A stretch of DNA of 64,000 nt from Novosphingobium sediminis (lineage in GTDB: Bacteria; Pseudomonadota; Alphaproteobacteria; Sphingomonadales; Sphingomonadaceae). Positions 19,404-27,979 of the stretch are shown here, one piece after another. Below the pieces are notes generated by a model. That model was not told the origin of the DNA. It saw only the letters and a list, made by a program, of their open reading frames with translations, and did not search any database. Position 1 is the stretch's first letter. Every line of letters begins with the position of its first letter. Both the position numbers and the translations under genes were made by a program. The stretch is from contig NZ_BJYR01000001.1 of assembly GCF_007991615.1 (NCBI RefSeq), positions 186,001-250,000 on the forward strand. The letters are read 5' to 3'.

Positions 19404-20114
19404 TCAGCTTTCGACAAGGTGGTATTGTGCGCCCAGCGGCAGCCAGCCGAGGAAACGCTCGAGCGGGCTTAACACCTTGAGCGCGGGCGGAAAGAACAGG
19501 CAGAACGTGCGGCGCGTACGGACGAAGCCGGCTGCCACCATGCGCCGCCGCATTTCACCCGCGCCGATCAGCACTGCATCGCGGTCGAACTCGCAGCGGG
19601 CTACGGCAAGGCGGGTCAGCGGATTGAGCGGGTTGTGTTCGAACAGCACGATGACGCCATCGGGCCGCAGGACGCGGCGCAGCTCTGCCAGGATGGCGAT
19701 GTGATGCTCGGCCGGGATGTGGTGGAACACGCAGGCGATGAACACGCAGTCGAGGCTGGCATCGGGCAGGGGAACCTTGAGCCCGTCATATGCGAGCGTG
19801 CGCACATTCGGGATCGCCTGCGTATCAACGAGATCGAGGCTGGCGCGCGAAACGTCGAGCGCGATGATTTCCGCATCGGGAAACGCTTCGTGCATCGGCG
19901 CCAGCGCGTTGCCGATCCCGGCGCCGAAATCCATGATCATGCGCGGCGAGCGCCCGCGGGCCTGCCACAGCTGCTTGACGTGCTCGATCTTGTAGCTGGC
20001 GAAATAGTCCAGCTCCGCTTCCGATACGCCGGTCGATTGGGCATGCTGGGCGCGGTAGTCCTGCGCGACCTTGTCGAACTCGGCCGGGGCGTGCACCGGC
20101 ATGGTCTCACCCAT
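19404..20114 (-). CDS. Class I SAM-dependent methyltransferase
   Basis: A 236-residue protein with the Rossmann-like methyltransferase fold: motif I MDFGAGIGNALAPM (61-74), an acidic ribose-binding residue in IIALDVSR, and the post-motifs LPDASLDCVFIACVFHHIP and LRRVLRPDGVIVLFEHNP. These match the methyltransf_11/12 group. The acceptor is unknown. ATG 20114 overlaps the upstream glycosyltransferase stop by 8 bases, so translation is probably coupled. A second ATG at 20102 is possible. By context it may methylate a sugar or lipid-linked intermediate. Confidence 0.85.
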   Translation of the reverse strand: MGETMPVHAPAEFDKVAQDYRAQHAQSTGVSEAELDYFASYKIEHVKQLWQARGRSPRMIMDFGAGIGNALAPMHEAFPDAEIIALDVSRASLDLVDTQAIPNVRTLAYDGLKVPLPDASLDCVFIACVFHHIPAEHHIAILAELRRVLRPDGVIVLFEHNPLNPLTRLAVARCEFDRDAVLIGAGEMRRRMVAAGFVRTRRTFCLFFPPALKVLSPLERFLGWLPLGAQYHLVES

Positions 20115-21162
20115 GAACGCGTTCCTTGATGGTATCGTGGAGCTGGTGGACGGCACTGCCGCGCGCACCGCGAACGCCGTGCACCTCGTCGATGATGTAG
20201 AGCGGTCGGCGCTTGGCTTCCATATACATGCGGCCAAGATATTCGCCCATGATGCCGAGGATCATCAGCTGGGTGGAGCCCAGGACGAGGATGATCGCCA
20301 GCGTCGAAGTCCAGCCGCTGATCGCATGGCCGCTGACCCACGCGCCCAGAACATAGGCCAGCATGAGCATCGCTCCGATCCCGGCGCAGACCCCCATCCA
20401 TGATGCGATGCGCAGGGGCGCAACCGAGAAGCTGGTTATCGCGTCGATCGCGAAGGAAATCATCTTGTGGAGCGGATACTTGGTCTCGCCCGCAAAGCGC
20501 GCGTCGCGATCATAGGGGAGGGCAACCTGCCGGAACCCGACCCAGCTCACCATGCCGCGCACGAACCGGTAGCGCTCCGGCATGGCCTGCAGCACATTGA
20601 GCACACGGCGGGTCATCAGGCGGAAATCGCCCGTATCGCGCGGGATATCGACATCGACCAGCCGGTCGAGCAGGCGGTAGAAGGCAGAGGCGGTCGCACG
20701 CTTGAACGCGGTCTCGCCGTCACGCTTGCGCCGCTGGCCATAGACGACATCGTGGCCGGCGCGGATGAGTTCGAGCATCGGGCCGATCAGTTCGGGGGGA
20801 TCCTGCAGATCGGCGTCGAGCACGAAGATCAGCTCTCCAGCCGCCTGCGCGAGGCCCGCAGTCAGTGCCAACTGGTGCCCGTGATTGCGCGCAAGGTTGA
20901 CGCAAAGGACGCGCGGATCGGCATCGGACAGCGCAACCATGCCCGCCCAGGTCGCATCGCGGGAGCCATCGTTGACGAGCACAATCTCGAAATCATGCGC
21001 AAAATGGGGTTCGATCGCGGCGATCAGCCGGCGGTGCAGTTCCTGCAGCCCCTCGGCTTCGTTGTAGCAGGGCACGACGACGGAAAGCGCGGGGGCCTGC
21101 GCAGGGGAGTGCGCTGATCCGTGCAGCGCGGCTGCGGCATCGCGTCCGTGCTGTTCCACCAT
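20107..21162 (-). CDS. GtrB/DPM1-like family 2 glycosyltransferase
   Basis: A 351-residue GT-A enzyme that moves a sugar from a nucleotide donor to polyprenyl phosphate at the inner leaflet. The catalytic domain begins LSVVVPCYNEAEGLQELHRR, then EIVLVNDGSRD and the metal-binding DADLQDPPEL (about 116-125). Two C-terminal membrane helices follow (IASWMGVCAGIGAMLMLAYV and the next), as in bactoprenol glucosyltransferases. The ATG at 21162 has a perfect AGGAGGT 7 bases upstream. It is first in a three-gene set with the methyltransferase and the polytopic protein. Confidence 0.9.
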   Translation of the reverse strand: MVEQHGRDAAAALHGSAHSPAQAPALSVVVPCYNEAEGLQELHRRLIAAIEPHFAHDFEIVLVNDGSRDATWAGMVALSDADPRVLCVNLARNHGHQLALTAGLAQAAGELIFVLDADLQDPPELIGPMLELIRAGHDVVYGQRRKRDGETAFKRATASAFYRLLDRLVDVDIPRDTGDFRLMTRRVLNVLQAMPERYRFVRGMVSWVGFRQVALPYDRDARFAGETKYPLHKMISFAIDAITSFSVAPLRIASWMGVCAGIGAMLMLAYVLGAWVSGHAISGWTSTLAIILVLGSTQLMILGIMGEYLGRMYMEAKRRPLYIIDEVHGVRGARGSAVHQLHDTIKERVHG

Positions 21163-21345
21163 CAAACTACCTCCTGCAATGCGCGAATGGTACGCAAAGC
21201 TTGGTAAACAAGCCGTAAAGAAGCCTCAACGAGCCTTTGATGCAAGGCTGTCGCGTCGCCATGCCACTGATTGTGGAACATGACCAGTATCGAGGGTTGC
21301 GCGTAAGGCCGCTTCCCGCAAAGAGGCTGGAACGGGGAGGGGCGA

Positions 21346-22248
21346 TTGCGCAACCAGACGAGAGACGGACTGCTGCTCGCCCTTGGCGGTTTCGCATTCC
21401 TTTCGACCGGCGATACGCTGGTCAAGTCGATGACGGGGCTCTGGCCCGGACCGGCGATTGCAGCGCTGCGCTATGTCATCGGCACATTGGGCCTAAGCGC
21501 CTTGCTCTATTGGCGTGAAGGCTGGGGCGGTTTCCGCATGGAGCGGATGGGCTGGCATGCGGTGCGCGGGTTCGGCGTTGCGTTTTCGGCCACCACCTTC
21601 TTCACTGCCGTGCAGATCATGCCGATTGCGGAGGCAACTGCGATCTCCTTCACCAGCCCGATGGTGACGGCGCTGCTCGCTGCCGCGCTGATCGGCGAAC
21701 CGATGCGACGCGAGACCTGGATTGCCAGCCTGGTGGCCTTTGCCGGCGTGCTGATCGTGCTGCGGCCCAACTTTGCCGTGATCGGACCGGCGGCCATGCT
21801 CCCCCTGTTCGCGGCTGTTGGCATGGCGCTGCTCATCATTGGCAACCGGGCGGTGCTAGGCCGCGGCTCGGCGCTTTCCATGCAGGTCAACGTGGCGATC
21901 TTTGCCACGCTTTTCCTCGTTCTGTTCACGCTCATCGGCCATTTCAGCGGGATTGCCATGCTCCATGTCGGCCCGCCGCCGTGGAGCGTTGTCGCCAAGA
22001 GCGCGATAATCGCGGTTACGGGCAGCACCGCGCACGCGCTGATTTATTTTGCCACCTCGCGGATCGGCGCCGCCACCGTGGCCCCGATGACCTACTTCCA
22101 GCTCATCATGGCGGGCTTTTATGGCTGGCTGCTGTTTCACGAACAGCCCGATGCGACTGCGCTGCTCGGCGCGGGCATCATTATCAGCGCCGGGCTTTAT
22201 TTGTGGCGTGCGGGCCAGATGAAAGACGAACCGCAAGGCACGGAATAG
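21346..22248 (+). CDS. EamA/DMT-family membrane transporter
   Basis: A 300-residue protein with ten predicted helices in two EamA repeats; PIAEATAISFTSPMVTALLAA and the second-half PMTYFQLIMAGFYGWLLFHE are typical of the DMT superfamily. The substrate is unknown. The best start is TTG at 21346, because GGGGAGG lies 7 bases before it and no ATG precedes the first helix. It is divergent from the glycosyltransferase, with 183 bases between them. The HNH gene begins 2 bases after its stop. Confidence 0.82.
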   Translation: MRNQTRDGLLLALGGFAFLSTGDTLVKSMTGLWPGPAIAALRYVIGTLGLSALLYWREGWGGFRMERMGWHAVRGFGVAFSATTFFTAVQIMPIAEATAISFTSPMVTALLAAALIGEPMRRETWIASLVAFAGVLIVLRPNFAVIGPAAMLPLFAAVGMALLIIGNRAVLGRGSALSMQVNVAIFATLFLVLFTLIGHFSGIAMLHVGPPPWSVVAKSAIIAVTGSTAHALIYFATSRIGAATVAPMTYFQLIMAGFYGWLLFHEQPDATALLGAGIIISAGLYLWRAGQMKDEPQGTE

Positions 22249-22250
22249 CC

Positions 22251-22520
22251 GTGGCGGAACACTGCTGGCTCTGCGAACGGCCGCTCGGGCGCAAGGTGGA
22301 ATGGCACCATCCCGTGCCCAAGAGCCGGGGCGGGCGCGAGACGGTCGCGGTGCATCCGATCTGCCACCGCACGCTCCATGCGCAGTTCAGCAATGGCGAA
22401 CTGGCGCGGATCGGCGCCGATGTTGTGGCCCTGCGGGCCGATCCGGTGGTCGCCAAATTCGTCGCCTGGGTGTCCGGCAAGCCGCCAGATTTCCACGCTC
22501 CGACAGCGAGGAAGCGTTAA
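22251..22520 (+). CDS. Small HNH-endonuclease-like protein
   Basis: An 89-residue protein starting with GTG (MAEHCWLCERPLGRKVEWHH). The pattern CxxC, then WHHPVPKSRGG, then HPICHRTLH fits a small HNH nuclease-type zinc-finger fold, where the central histidine pair and the last histidine bind metal and catalyse cleavage. In many bacteria such stand-alone proteins have no known target. It follows the DMT transporter by 2 bases and runs 4 bases into the end of the opposite HAD gene. I see no restriction or phage genes nearby. Confidence 0.75.
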   Translation: MAEHCWLCERPLGRKVEWHHPVPKSRGGRETVAVHPICHRTLHAQFSNGELARIGADVVALRADPVVAKFVAWVSGKPPDFHAPTARKR

Positions 22521-23359
22521 AGCAGGTCCAGCAGCGGCTGCAGACTGTCGAGCAGCACCGCCGCCCGGTCGCGCTCGGGAAGTTCGGTGCCCTTGGCCAT
22601 GATCCCCGTCGCCATGCCGACAGAGAGCGCACCCACGGCATTGGCCATGCGCATTTCAAGCGCGGGATCGTCGCCAACGACGACCATCTGCTTCGCCGCG
22701 CTGCGCGGGAGGTTCATCAGCAGACGCGCGGTATCGAAGGCGACGCGCGAGGGCTTGCCGAGGATGCGCGGGCGCTTTCCGGTCATCGCCGTCAGCATCG
22801 CGTTAATCGGGTAGCTCGCGCCGATGGCGCGCCCATTGGCGGTGGCGAAGAACGGAACATTGCTTGCGGTAAGGAGCTTGGCGCCCTTCCACAGCGAATC
22901 GCAGGCGGCTTCGAGCGCGGGAAAATCAAACTCGCGGAACCAGCCGGTGTAAACGGCTTCAACGCCATCGGCCTCGTCGGACGGCCCCACTACATCTAGG
23001 CCGGCATCATCGAGCGGCGCGCGGCAGCCGGGGTTGCCCAGCACGCGGACCTTGCCGATGCCGGTGCGCTTCAGCCAGTCAGCCGTGGACGAAGAAGGCG
23101 TCAGCATCTGCGCGTCTTCCACCGGGAACCCGGCCTTGCGCAGCGATGCGGCATAGGCCGCTGGCGGCTTGGCGGTGCCATTGGTGAATACCACGAAGGG
23201 CGTGCCGCGTGCCTTCAGGGCTTCGAGCAGCGCGACGGCGTGGGGCAGGGCATTGTGGCCCCCGCTCTGCGCATCGCCGAGGGCAATCGTGCCGTCCATA
23301 TCGAAGATGAAACCCGCGGCGTCCTTGAGCCGCGCGGCGTGTTCAGGGGAAATCGTCAC
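22517..23359 (-). CDS. HAD-IIA phosphatase (NagD/p-nitrophenylphosphatase-like)
   Basis: A 280-residue phosphatase. The HAD nucleophile block is FIFDMDGTIALGD (Asp20 and Asp22), followed by motif II FVVFTNGTAKP and the C-terminal VVGDDPALEMRMANAVG. The large cap between motifs II and III makes it type IIA, the group with NagD and aryl phosphatases. It is the last gene of the minus-strand carboxylase operon (4-base ATGA overlap with the carboxyltransferase), so a phosphorylated intermediate of that pathway is a likely substrate. That link is inference. Confidence 0.87.
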   Translation of the reverse strand: MTISPEHAARLKDAAGFIFDMDGTIALGDAQSGGHNALPHAVALLEALKARGTPFVVFTNGTAKPPAAYAASLRKAGFPVEDAQMLTPSSSTADWLKRTGIGKVRVLGNPGCRAPLDDAGLDVVGPSDEADGVEAVYTGWFREFDFPALEAACDSLWKGAKLLTASNVPFFATANGRAIGASYPINAMLTAMTGKRPRILGKPSRVAFDTARLLMNLPRSAAKQMVVVGDDPALEMRMANAVGALSVGMATGIMAKGTELPERDRAAVLLDSLQPLLDLL

Positions 23360-24828
23360 AGACTGGCTCCGGCATGAAGGGCAAGGCGGAACGAGCCGCG
23401 TTCGATGATGAGGTCGCGCGCGGTGGGCTTGGATGCGAGCTTCTTCAGCAGCGCAATCACCGGTGCAGCCTCGGGGGTGTAGGTGGCGCGCGAGGGGCCG
23501 GCGGCCAGCATCGCATCGACCTGTTCGGGCGGTATTACCGCGCGCAGGAGGAACTCCTCATCGGGCATGGCATGGCCGAACTGTTTGCGTAGATCACTGA
23601 GCGCGGGGAAGGTCGGCTCGTTTTCCAGTTCGCGCGCACGGGGCCGGTCCATAATCGCTGCGAGTACGGCCTTGTCGATCGGGGACGTCGGCTTGCCGAA
23701 CTTGCCGAGGCAGTAGCGGATCACCTGATCGGAAACTTGCGCATAGCGGCGTTCGCCGATCACGTTGAACAGCGCTTGGCTCATGACCATCTGCGGGAAC
23801 GGCGTGACCATGATCGGATAGCCGAGTTCGGCGCGGACTTGTTCGGTTTCGGCGATCACGGCGGGAAGGCGGTCCGCAAGGCCGAGTTCGGCGAGCTGGC
23901 GCGCGGTGGTTGTCATCACGCCGCCTGCGATCTGGTGGCGGAGGAAGCTCGCGTCGAAGTTCTGCGGCTGCCCGAACGGCAGGTTTTCGGCAAGCGCGGT
24001 ACGGTTCCAATAGGACGTCAGCTTAGCCAACGCGGCTCGATCGATATCGACAGTGTGGCCCGCCTCATCGAGATTGGCCAGCATCCGGTTCGCTTCGGGG
24101 AGCGACGAGCCGTCACCTGCCGCACCGATGCCGACATGGATCGCGGAAATGCCGAGTTTCGCGGCTTCGAGACTGGAGAGCATGCCTTGCCCGATCGTCG
24201 TGTGGGCGTGGATTTCAAGCGGGCGATTGCCAATGGCGGCCTTCACGGCGGGCACCAGCGTCCGCACGCGGTCAAGCGAAAGCAGGCCCGAAGGGTCCTT
24301 GATATAGAACAGGTCTATATCCGGGCTCTGGCCGACAGCTCGGGCGAAATCGGCGTAGAACTGGTCGGTGTGGAATTCCGAGAGCGTGAAGGTGAGCGCG
24401 CACATCACCTCGGCGCTGCCTTCTTCCTTCACCAGCCGCGCCGCTTCGATCACGGCGGGCACTTCATGCATCGGATCGAGCAGCACGAAACGGCCGACGC
24501 CGTTTACCTGCAGCGCGCGGTAGACGAGGCGCATGAATTCAGGATCCGCCTGCTGCCAAGCGATGAAGCGCAGGCCGGTGGTGATGAATTGCAGTGGCGT
24601 CGTCGGCATCGCGGACGACATGCGGCGCAGGCGTTCCCACGGGTTGTTCTGGAAGTAGCGGACGGCCACGGCCATGTGGCTCGACGAGGTGAAGTCGATG
24701 GCGCGGAAGCCGCAAGCCTCGGTCAGCGCGGCGGCCTGCAGCATGTGCGCTGTGTTGAGCCCGGTGGCGCCCCACAGGCTCTGGTTGCCATCGCGCATGG
24801 TCACGTCGACCAGCTTCAGGGTGGTCAT
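23356..24828 (-). CDS. Carboxyltransferase subunit of a biotin-dependent carboxylase (HMGL-like/PYC type)
   Basis: A 490-residue carboxyltransferase with the TIM barrel of pyruvate carboxylase and oxaloacetate decarboxylase alpha. Key positions are visible: MRDGNQS (metal Asp13), FYIKDPSGLL (Lys177, carbamylated in the family) and EIHAHTTIG (His207 and His209). The C-terminal conserved carboxylase domain is present, but there is no biotinyl domain, which is a separate gene here. The acceptor substrate is not pyruvate by necessity. It overlaps both neighbours by 4 bases, so the operon is tightly coupled. Confidence 0.88.
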   Translation of the reverse strand: MTTLKLVDVTMRDGNQSLWGATGLNTAHMLQAAALTEACGFRAIDFTSSSHMAVAVRYFQNNPWERLRRMSSAMPTTPLQFITTGLRFIAWQQADPEFMRLVYRALQVNGVGRFVLLDPMHEVPAVIEAARLVKEEGSAEVMCALTFTLSEFHTDQFYADFARAVGQSPDIDLFYIKDPSGLLSLDRVRTLVPAVKAAIGNRPLEIHAHTTIGQGMLSSLEAAKLGISAIHVGIGAAGDGSSLPEANRMLANLDEAGHTVDIDRAALAKLTSYWNRTALAENLPFGQPQNFDASFLRHQIAGGVMTTTARQLAELGLADRLPAVIAETEQVRAELGYPIMVTPFPQMVMSQALFNVIGERRYAQVSDQVIRYCLGKFGKPTSPIDKAVLAAIMDRPRARELENEPTFPALSDLRKQFGHAMPDEEFLLRAVIPPEQVDAMLAAGPSRATYTPEAAPVIALLKKLASKPTARDLIIERGSFRLALHAGASL

Positions 24829-26159
24829 TGGGCTAATCCTGTCAGGAAACCAGTGTCGACGCCGCCAATCGCAAAGCGCGGATCGGCGGCGATGCGCGCG
24901 TGGAGCCCGGCAGTGGTCGGCACGCCTTCGATGCGAATGCTGGCCAGCGCCGCCTTGAGCCGCGCGACCGCTTCCTCACGGGTCGGCGCATGGACGATGA
25001 GCTTGCCGAGCAGGGAATCGTAGAATGGCGGAACCTCGCCGCCTGCCGCGATGTGGGTATCAACGCGAATGCCGGGGCCGGCAGGCCATGCCGCGCGCGC
25101 AATGCGGCCGGGGGCGGGGCGGAAATCGGCTTCGGGGTCTTCGGCGTTGATGCGCACTTCGATGGCGTGGCCGAACGGGCGCACCATCGCCTGCGTCAAC
25201 GTCAAGGGCTTGCCGGATGCCACCAGCAATTGCTGCTCGACGAGATCGACGCCGGTGATCGCCTCGGTAACCGGATGCTCGACCTGAATGCGCGCGTTGA
25301 GCTCGAGAAAGTAGAACGAGAAGTCGGTCGCATCGACGAGGAACTCGGCAGTCCCGGCGCCGCAATAGCCGATATGCTGCGCGAGGCGGACCGCAGCGTC
25401 CTCGATACCGGCACGCGCTTCTGCTGGCATGGCGGGGGCGGGAGCCTCCTCGACCAGCTTCTGAAAGCGGCGCTGGATCGAGCAATCGCGTGTGCCAAGG
25501 TGGATGGCGCGGGTGCCATCACCGAGCAGTTGCACCTCGACGTGGCGGCCCTTGGCGACGAAGCGCTCGACATAGACCGCGCTGTTGCCGAACGCGGCCT
25601 GTGCTTCGGCCTGCGCCATATCAAGCGCGGCATCGAGGTCTTCGGCGCGGTCGACGCGGCGCATGCCCTTGCCGCCGCCGCCGGAGACAGCCTTGAGCAG
25701 GAGCGGGTAGCCGGTCTGGCCCGCACGGACATGGACCGCCTCGCGCGTTGCTGCTTCACCGCCGGGAAGGACGGGGAGGCCTGCTTCGACCGCGAGAGCG
25801 CGGGCGGCGAGCTTGTCGCCCATTCCTTCGAGCGTCCTGATGTCAGGGCCAACGAAACGAATGCCCACCTCTGCAACCGCTTTTGCGAAAGTGGCGTTCT
25901 CGGAGAGGAAGCCGTAGCCGGGATGCACCGCATCGCAGTTTGCGCCGACCATCGCGGCGACGACCTGTTCGATCGCTAGGTAGCTCTGCGAGGAGGGGCC
26001 GGGGCCGAGAAGCACGGTCTCGTTTGCCATCAAGGCGGGTAGCGAGGCGGCATCGGCGCTGGAGACACCGAGCACCGTGGTGATCCCCATGGCTTTCGCC
26101 GTGCGGATCACGCGCAGGGCGATCTCGCCGCGGTTGGCTATGAACAATCGGCGGATCAT
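24825..26159 (-). CDS. Biotin carboxylase subunit (AccC-like)
   Basis: A 444-residue ATP-grasp enzyme that carboxylates biotin with bicarbonate and ATP. It starts MIRRLFIANRGEIALRVIR and has HPGYGFLSENATFAKA, the glycine-rich loop KAVSGGGGKGMRRV (about 156-169) and, near the active site, NARIQVEHPVTE. The length is typical of biotin carboxylase subunits. A housekeeping AccC would normally sit beside accB; here the partners are a PYC-type carboxyltransferase and a distinct biotinyl protein, so it belongs to a dedicated catabolic carboxylase. Confidence 0.93.
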   Translation of the reverse strand: MIRRLFIANRGEIALRVIRTAKAMGITTVLGVSSADAASLPALMANETVLLGPGPSSQSYLAIEQVVAAMVGANCDAVHPGYGFLSENATFAKAVAEVGIRFVGPDIRTLEGMGDKLAARALAVEAGLPVLPGGEAATREAVHVRAGQTGYPLLLKAVSGGGGKGMRRVDRAEDLDAALDMAQAEAQAAFGNSAVYVERFVAKGRHVEVQLLGDGTRAIHLGTRDCSIQRRFQKLVEEAPAPAMPAEARAGIEDAAVRLAQHIGYCGAGTAEFLVDATDFSFYFLELNARIQVEHPVTEAITGVDLVEQQLLVASGKPLTLTQAMVRPFGHAIEVRINAEDPEADFRPAPGRIARAAWPAGPGIRVDTHIAAGGEVPPFYDSLLGKLIVHAPTREEAVARLKAALASIRIEGVPTTAGLHARIAADPRFAIGGVDTGFLTGLAQ

Positions 26160-26163
26160 CGGC

Positions 26164-26613
26164 TCAGCTCAGCCTGATCAGCGGTTCGCCCTTGGCGACC
26201 ATCGTCGCGTTGGGGACAAGGATTCCGGCGACGGTGCCTGCGCGCCCGGCGTGCACCGGGTTCATCAGCTTCATCGTCTCGACAATGCCGACGACCGTTT
26301 CTGGGCCGACTGCATCGCCGACCGCCACGAACGGCGGCGCACCGGGTTGCGGGGCGTGATAGAACGTGCCGGGTAGCGGCGCTGCCACGGCATCGGGATC
26401 GGCGCTATGCTCGGCATCGGCTGCAATGGCGGCCTCGGGCGCGCTCCCGGCCCATTGCCATTCCTGCGTCAGGCTCGTTTCCGCGCCATCGCCGCGCGCC
26501 AGGCGCAGGCGAAAGCGGCGGGTAGAGAGGTCCAGTTCTCGGTAGGGCGATGCCTCGATGATCGCCGCGATTTCGGCGATGTCTTCGGCGGTAAGGGGGA
26601 GATCGTCGTTCAT
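26164..26613 (-). CDS. Biotinyl carrier protein (BCCP-like)
   Basis: A 149-residue carrier protein. The last 60 residues form a biotinyl/lipoyl domain with the site VETMKLMNPV (biotin on Lys115), followed by GTVAGILVPNATMVAKGEPLI. The N-terminal half has a short helical region (LTAEDIAEIAAIIEAS) and an Ala/Pro-rich linker, as in AccB-type proteins. It carries CO2 from the biotin carboxylase to the carboxyltransferase. It lies between the biotin carboxylase gene (4-base gap) and the Tm-1-like gene (4-base overlap). Confidence 0.92.
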   Translation of the reverse strand: MNDDLPLTAEDIAEIAAIIEASPYRELDLSTRRFRLRLARGDGAETSLTQEWQWAGSAPEAAIAADAEHSADPDAVAAPLPGTFYHAPQPGAPPFVAVGDAVGPETVVGIVETMKLMNPVHAGRAGTVAGILVPNATMVAKGEPLIRLS

Positions 26614-27836
26614 GTACGGCCTGCCAGAAGTTCGCGCGAGGCGGCGATGATTGCGTCGGAGAACGCGGTGTCGTTGAAGTGCGCGTCAACCGCAGTCACG
26701 GGAACTTCAGCGGGCATGACCTCTCGCAGGTACGCGGCAAATGGCGGCGGTACGCTTGGATCCATGAGGTGCCCGGCAGGGCTATCGTGATTGGAAAAGC
26801 CGTGGAGCGGGGTGAACACGCGCACCGGCCCCTTGGCATCGCGCACATTGGCCGCGAGGTGGTCGGCCAGCTTCTTGAGATCGTCGATGTTGGTCCGCAC
26901 GGCGGTCAACTGCGGGTTGTGCTCGTGATAGCGGCGGCCGGGGAACTGCGCGCGCGCCGCATCGATCGGCCCGCCGATGATGAAATCCGCGTTGCCGGGC
27001 GCGAGAATGGTCGGAATGCCCTTGAGGAGCGCGGCGCGCCCCCGGTCCGGGCCGGTATCGGCTAGGCCGCCGAAGATGTGGTCGATGATCTCGGTTTGCG
27101 AGAGATCGAGCACGAGCGCGACATCCTTGCCCGCCGCGAGGCCGTCCAGCGTAGGTCCGCCGGCGCCCGATGAGTGGAACACCATGACCTCGCAGCCATC
27201 GCTTTCCAGCGCCTCACGGATGCGCTTGACGCTCGCTTCGGTGGTGCCGAGCGTGGTGATGAGGACGAGCGGCTTTTCCGCTGCGGCCTTCGGATCATAG
27301 CCCTTGGCCATGCCTGCGACCGCGTTTGCGGCGTTGCGGAACACGTCGCGGCTGATCGAATTGAGGCCGGAAATATCAGTCACCGCGTTCATCATCGCGA
27401 TGTCCTGCACGCCCATGTAGGGCTTGGTGAAACCCGAAGCCATCGTCGAGACGATCATGCGCGGCAGGCCGTAGGGGAAGCTCTGCATGAGCGCACCGGC
27501 GAGCGCCGAGCCCATCGAGCCGCCAACCGCAAGGATGCCGGAGATCGGATCCTTCGCGTTCCACGCATGGGCAGCTGCGATCGAGCCGCGGATCATCGCG
27601 TCCTGGCACTTGCCTTCGTGGCCGAGCGCGCGGACTTCCTCGATGGTCATGCCCGCTGCCGCCGCAACGTCTTCGGGCGAAATCTCCGCCCCGCCGACGG
27701 TGCGCCGCACGCTGGGATCGAGGTGGACGACGCGCACCCCGGCCGCTTCCAGCACCGCGCGGACAAAGCGCGCTTCTTCTTCCTTGGTGTCCTGCGTCAC
27801 GATGAGCATGACGCTTGGTTTGCTCGTGTCGGCCAT
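26610..27836 (-). CDS. Tm-1-like (UPF0261) ATP-binding protein
   Basis: A 408-residue protein matching the UPF0261/Tm-1 family: PSVMLIVTQDTKEEEARFVR at the start, ILAVGGSMGSALAGALMQ and MIVSTMASGFTKPYMGVQD in the first half, and LITTLGTTEASVKRIREALE, LAPGNADFIIGGP and TPLHGFSNHDSPAGHL later. The plant Tm-1 homologue binds ATP, but the bacterial function is not settled. It is the first gene of the carboxylase operon, transcribed away from the IclR regulator. A role in activating the acceptor with ATP is plausible but untested. ATG 27836 is chosen over an implausible upstream frame. Confidence 0.85.
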   Translation of the reverse strand: MADTSKPSVMLIVTQDTKEEEARFVRAVLEAAGVRVVHLDPSVRRTVGGAEISPEDVAAAAGMTIEEVRALGHEGKCQDAMIRGSIAAAHAWNAKDPISGILAVGGSMGSALAGALMQSFPYGLPRMIVSTMASGFTKPYMGVQDIAMMNAVTDISGLNSISRDVFRNAANAVAGMAKGYDPKAAAEKPLVLITTLGTTEASVKRIREALESDGCEVMVFHSSGAGGPTLDGLAAGKDVALVLDLSQTEIIDHIFGGLADTGPDRGRAALLKGIPTILAPGNADFIIGGPIDAARAQFPGRRYHEHNPQLTAVRTNIDDLKKLADHLAANVRDAKGPVRVFTPLHGFSNHDSPAGHLMDPSVPPPFAAYLREVMPAEVPVTAVDAHFNDTAFSDAIIAASRELLAGRT

Positions 27837-27880
27837 GGTTGTCCCTCGCTCTCCCTGTCCCAAGAGTGCGACATCGCGGT

Positions 27881-27918
27881 TGACTTTGCACCACGGTATG
27901 CAATGGGCGCGTTGCATA
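27881..27918. promoter_or_regulatory. Candidate IclR operator between the carboxylase operon and its regulator
   Basis: Within the 143-base divergent gap lie TGACTTTGCACCA (27881-27893) and a perfect inverted repeat TATGCAA (27897-27903), eight bases, TTGCATA (27912-27918). The first element recurs almost exactly ahead of the MDR gene on the other side of the regulator (28833-28846). The placement suits a site from which the adjacent IclR protein controls both its own gene and the carboxylase operon. Confidence 0.5.
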
Positions 27919-27979
27919 AGGTGAAACACGCTGACGGGCCGGTTGGCGCGGTAAGCGAAAGAAGCACCGGGAAGAGACG

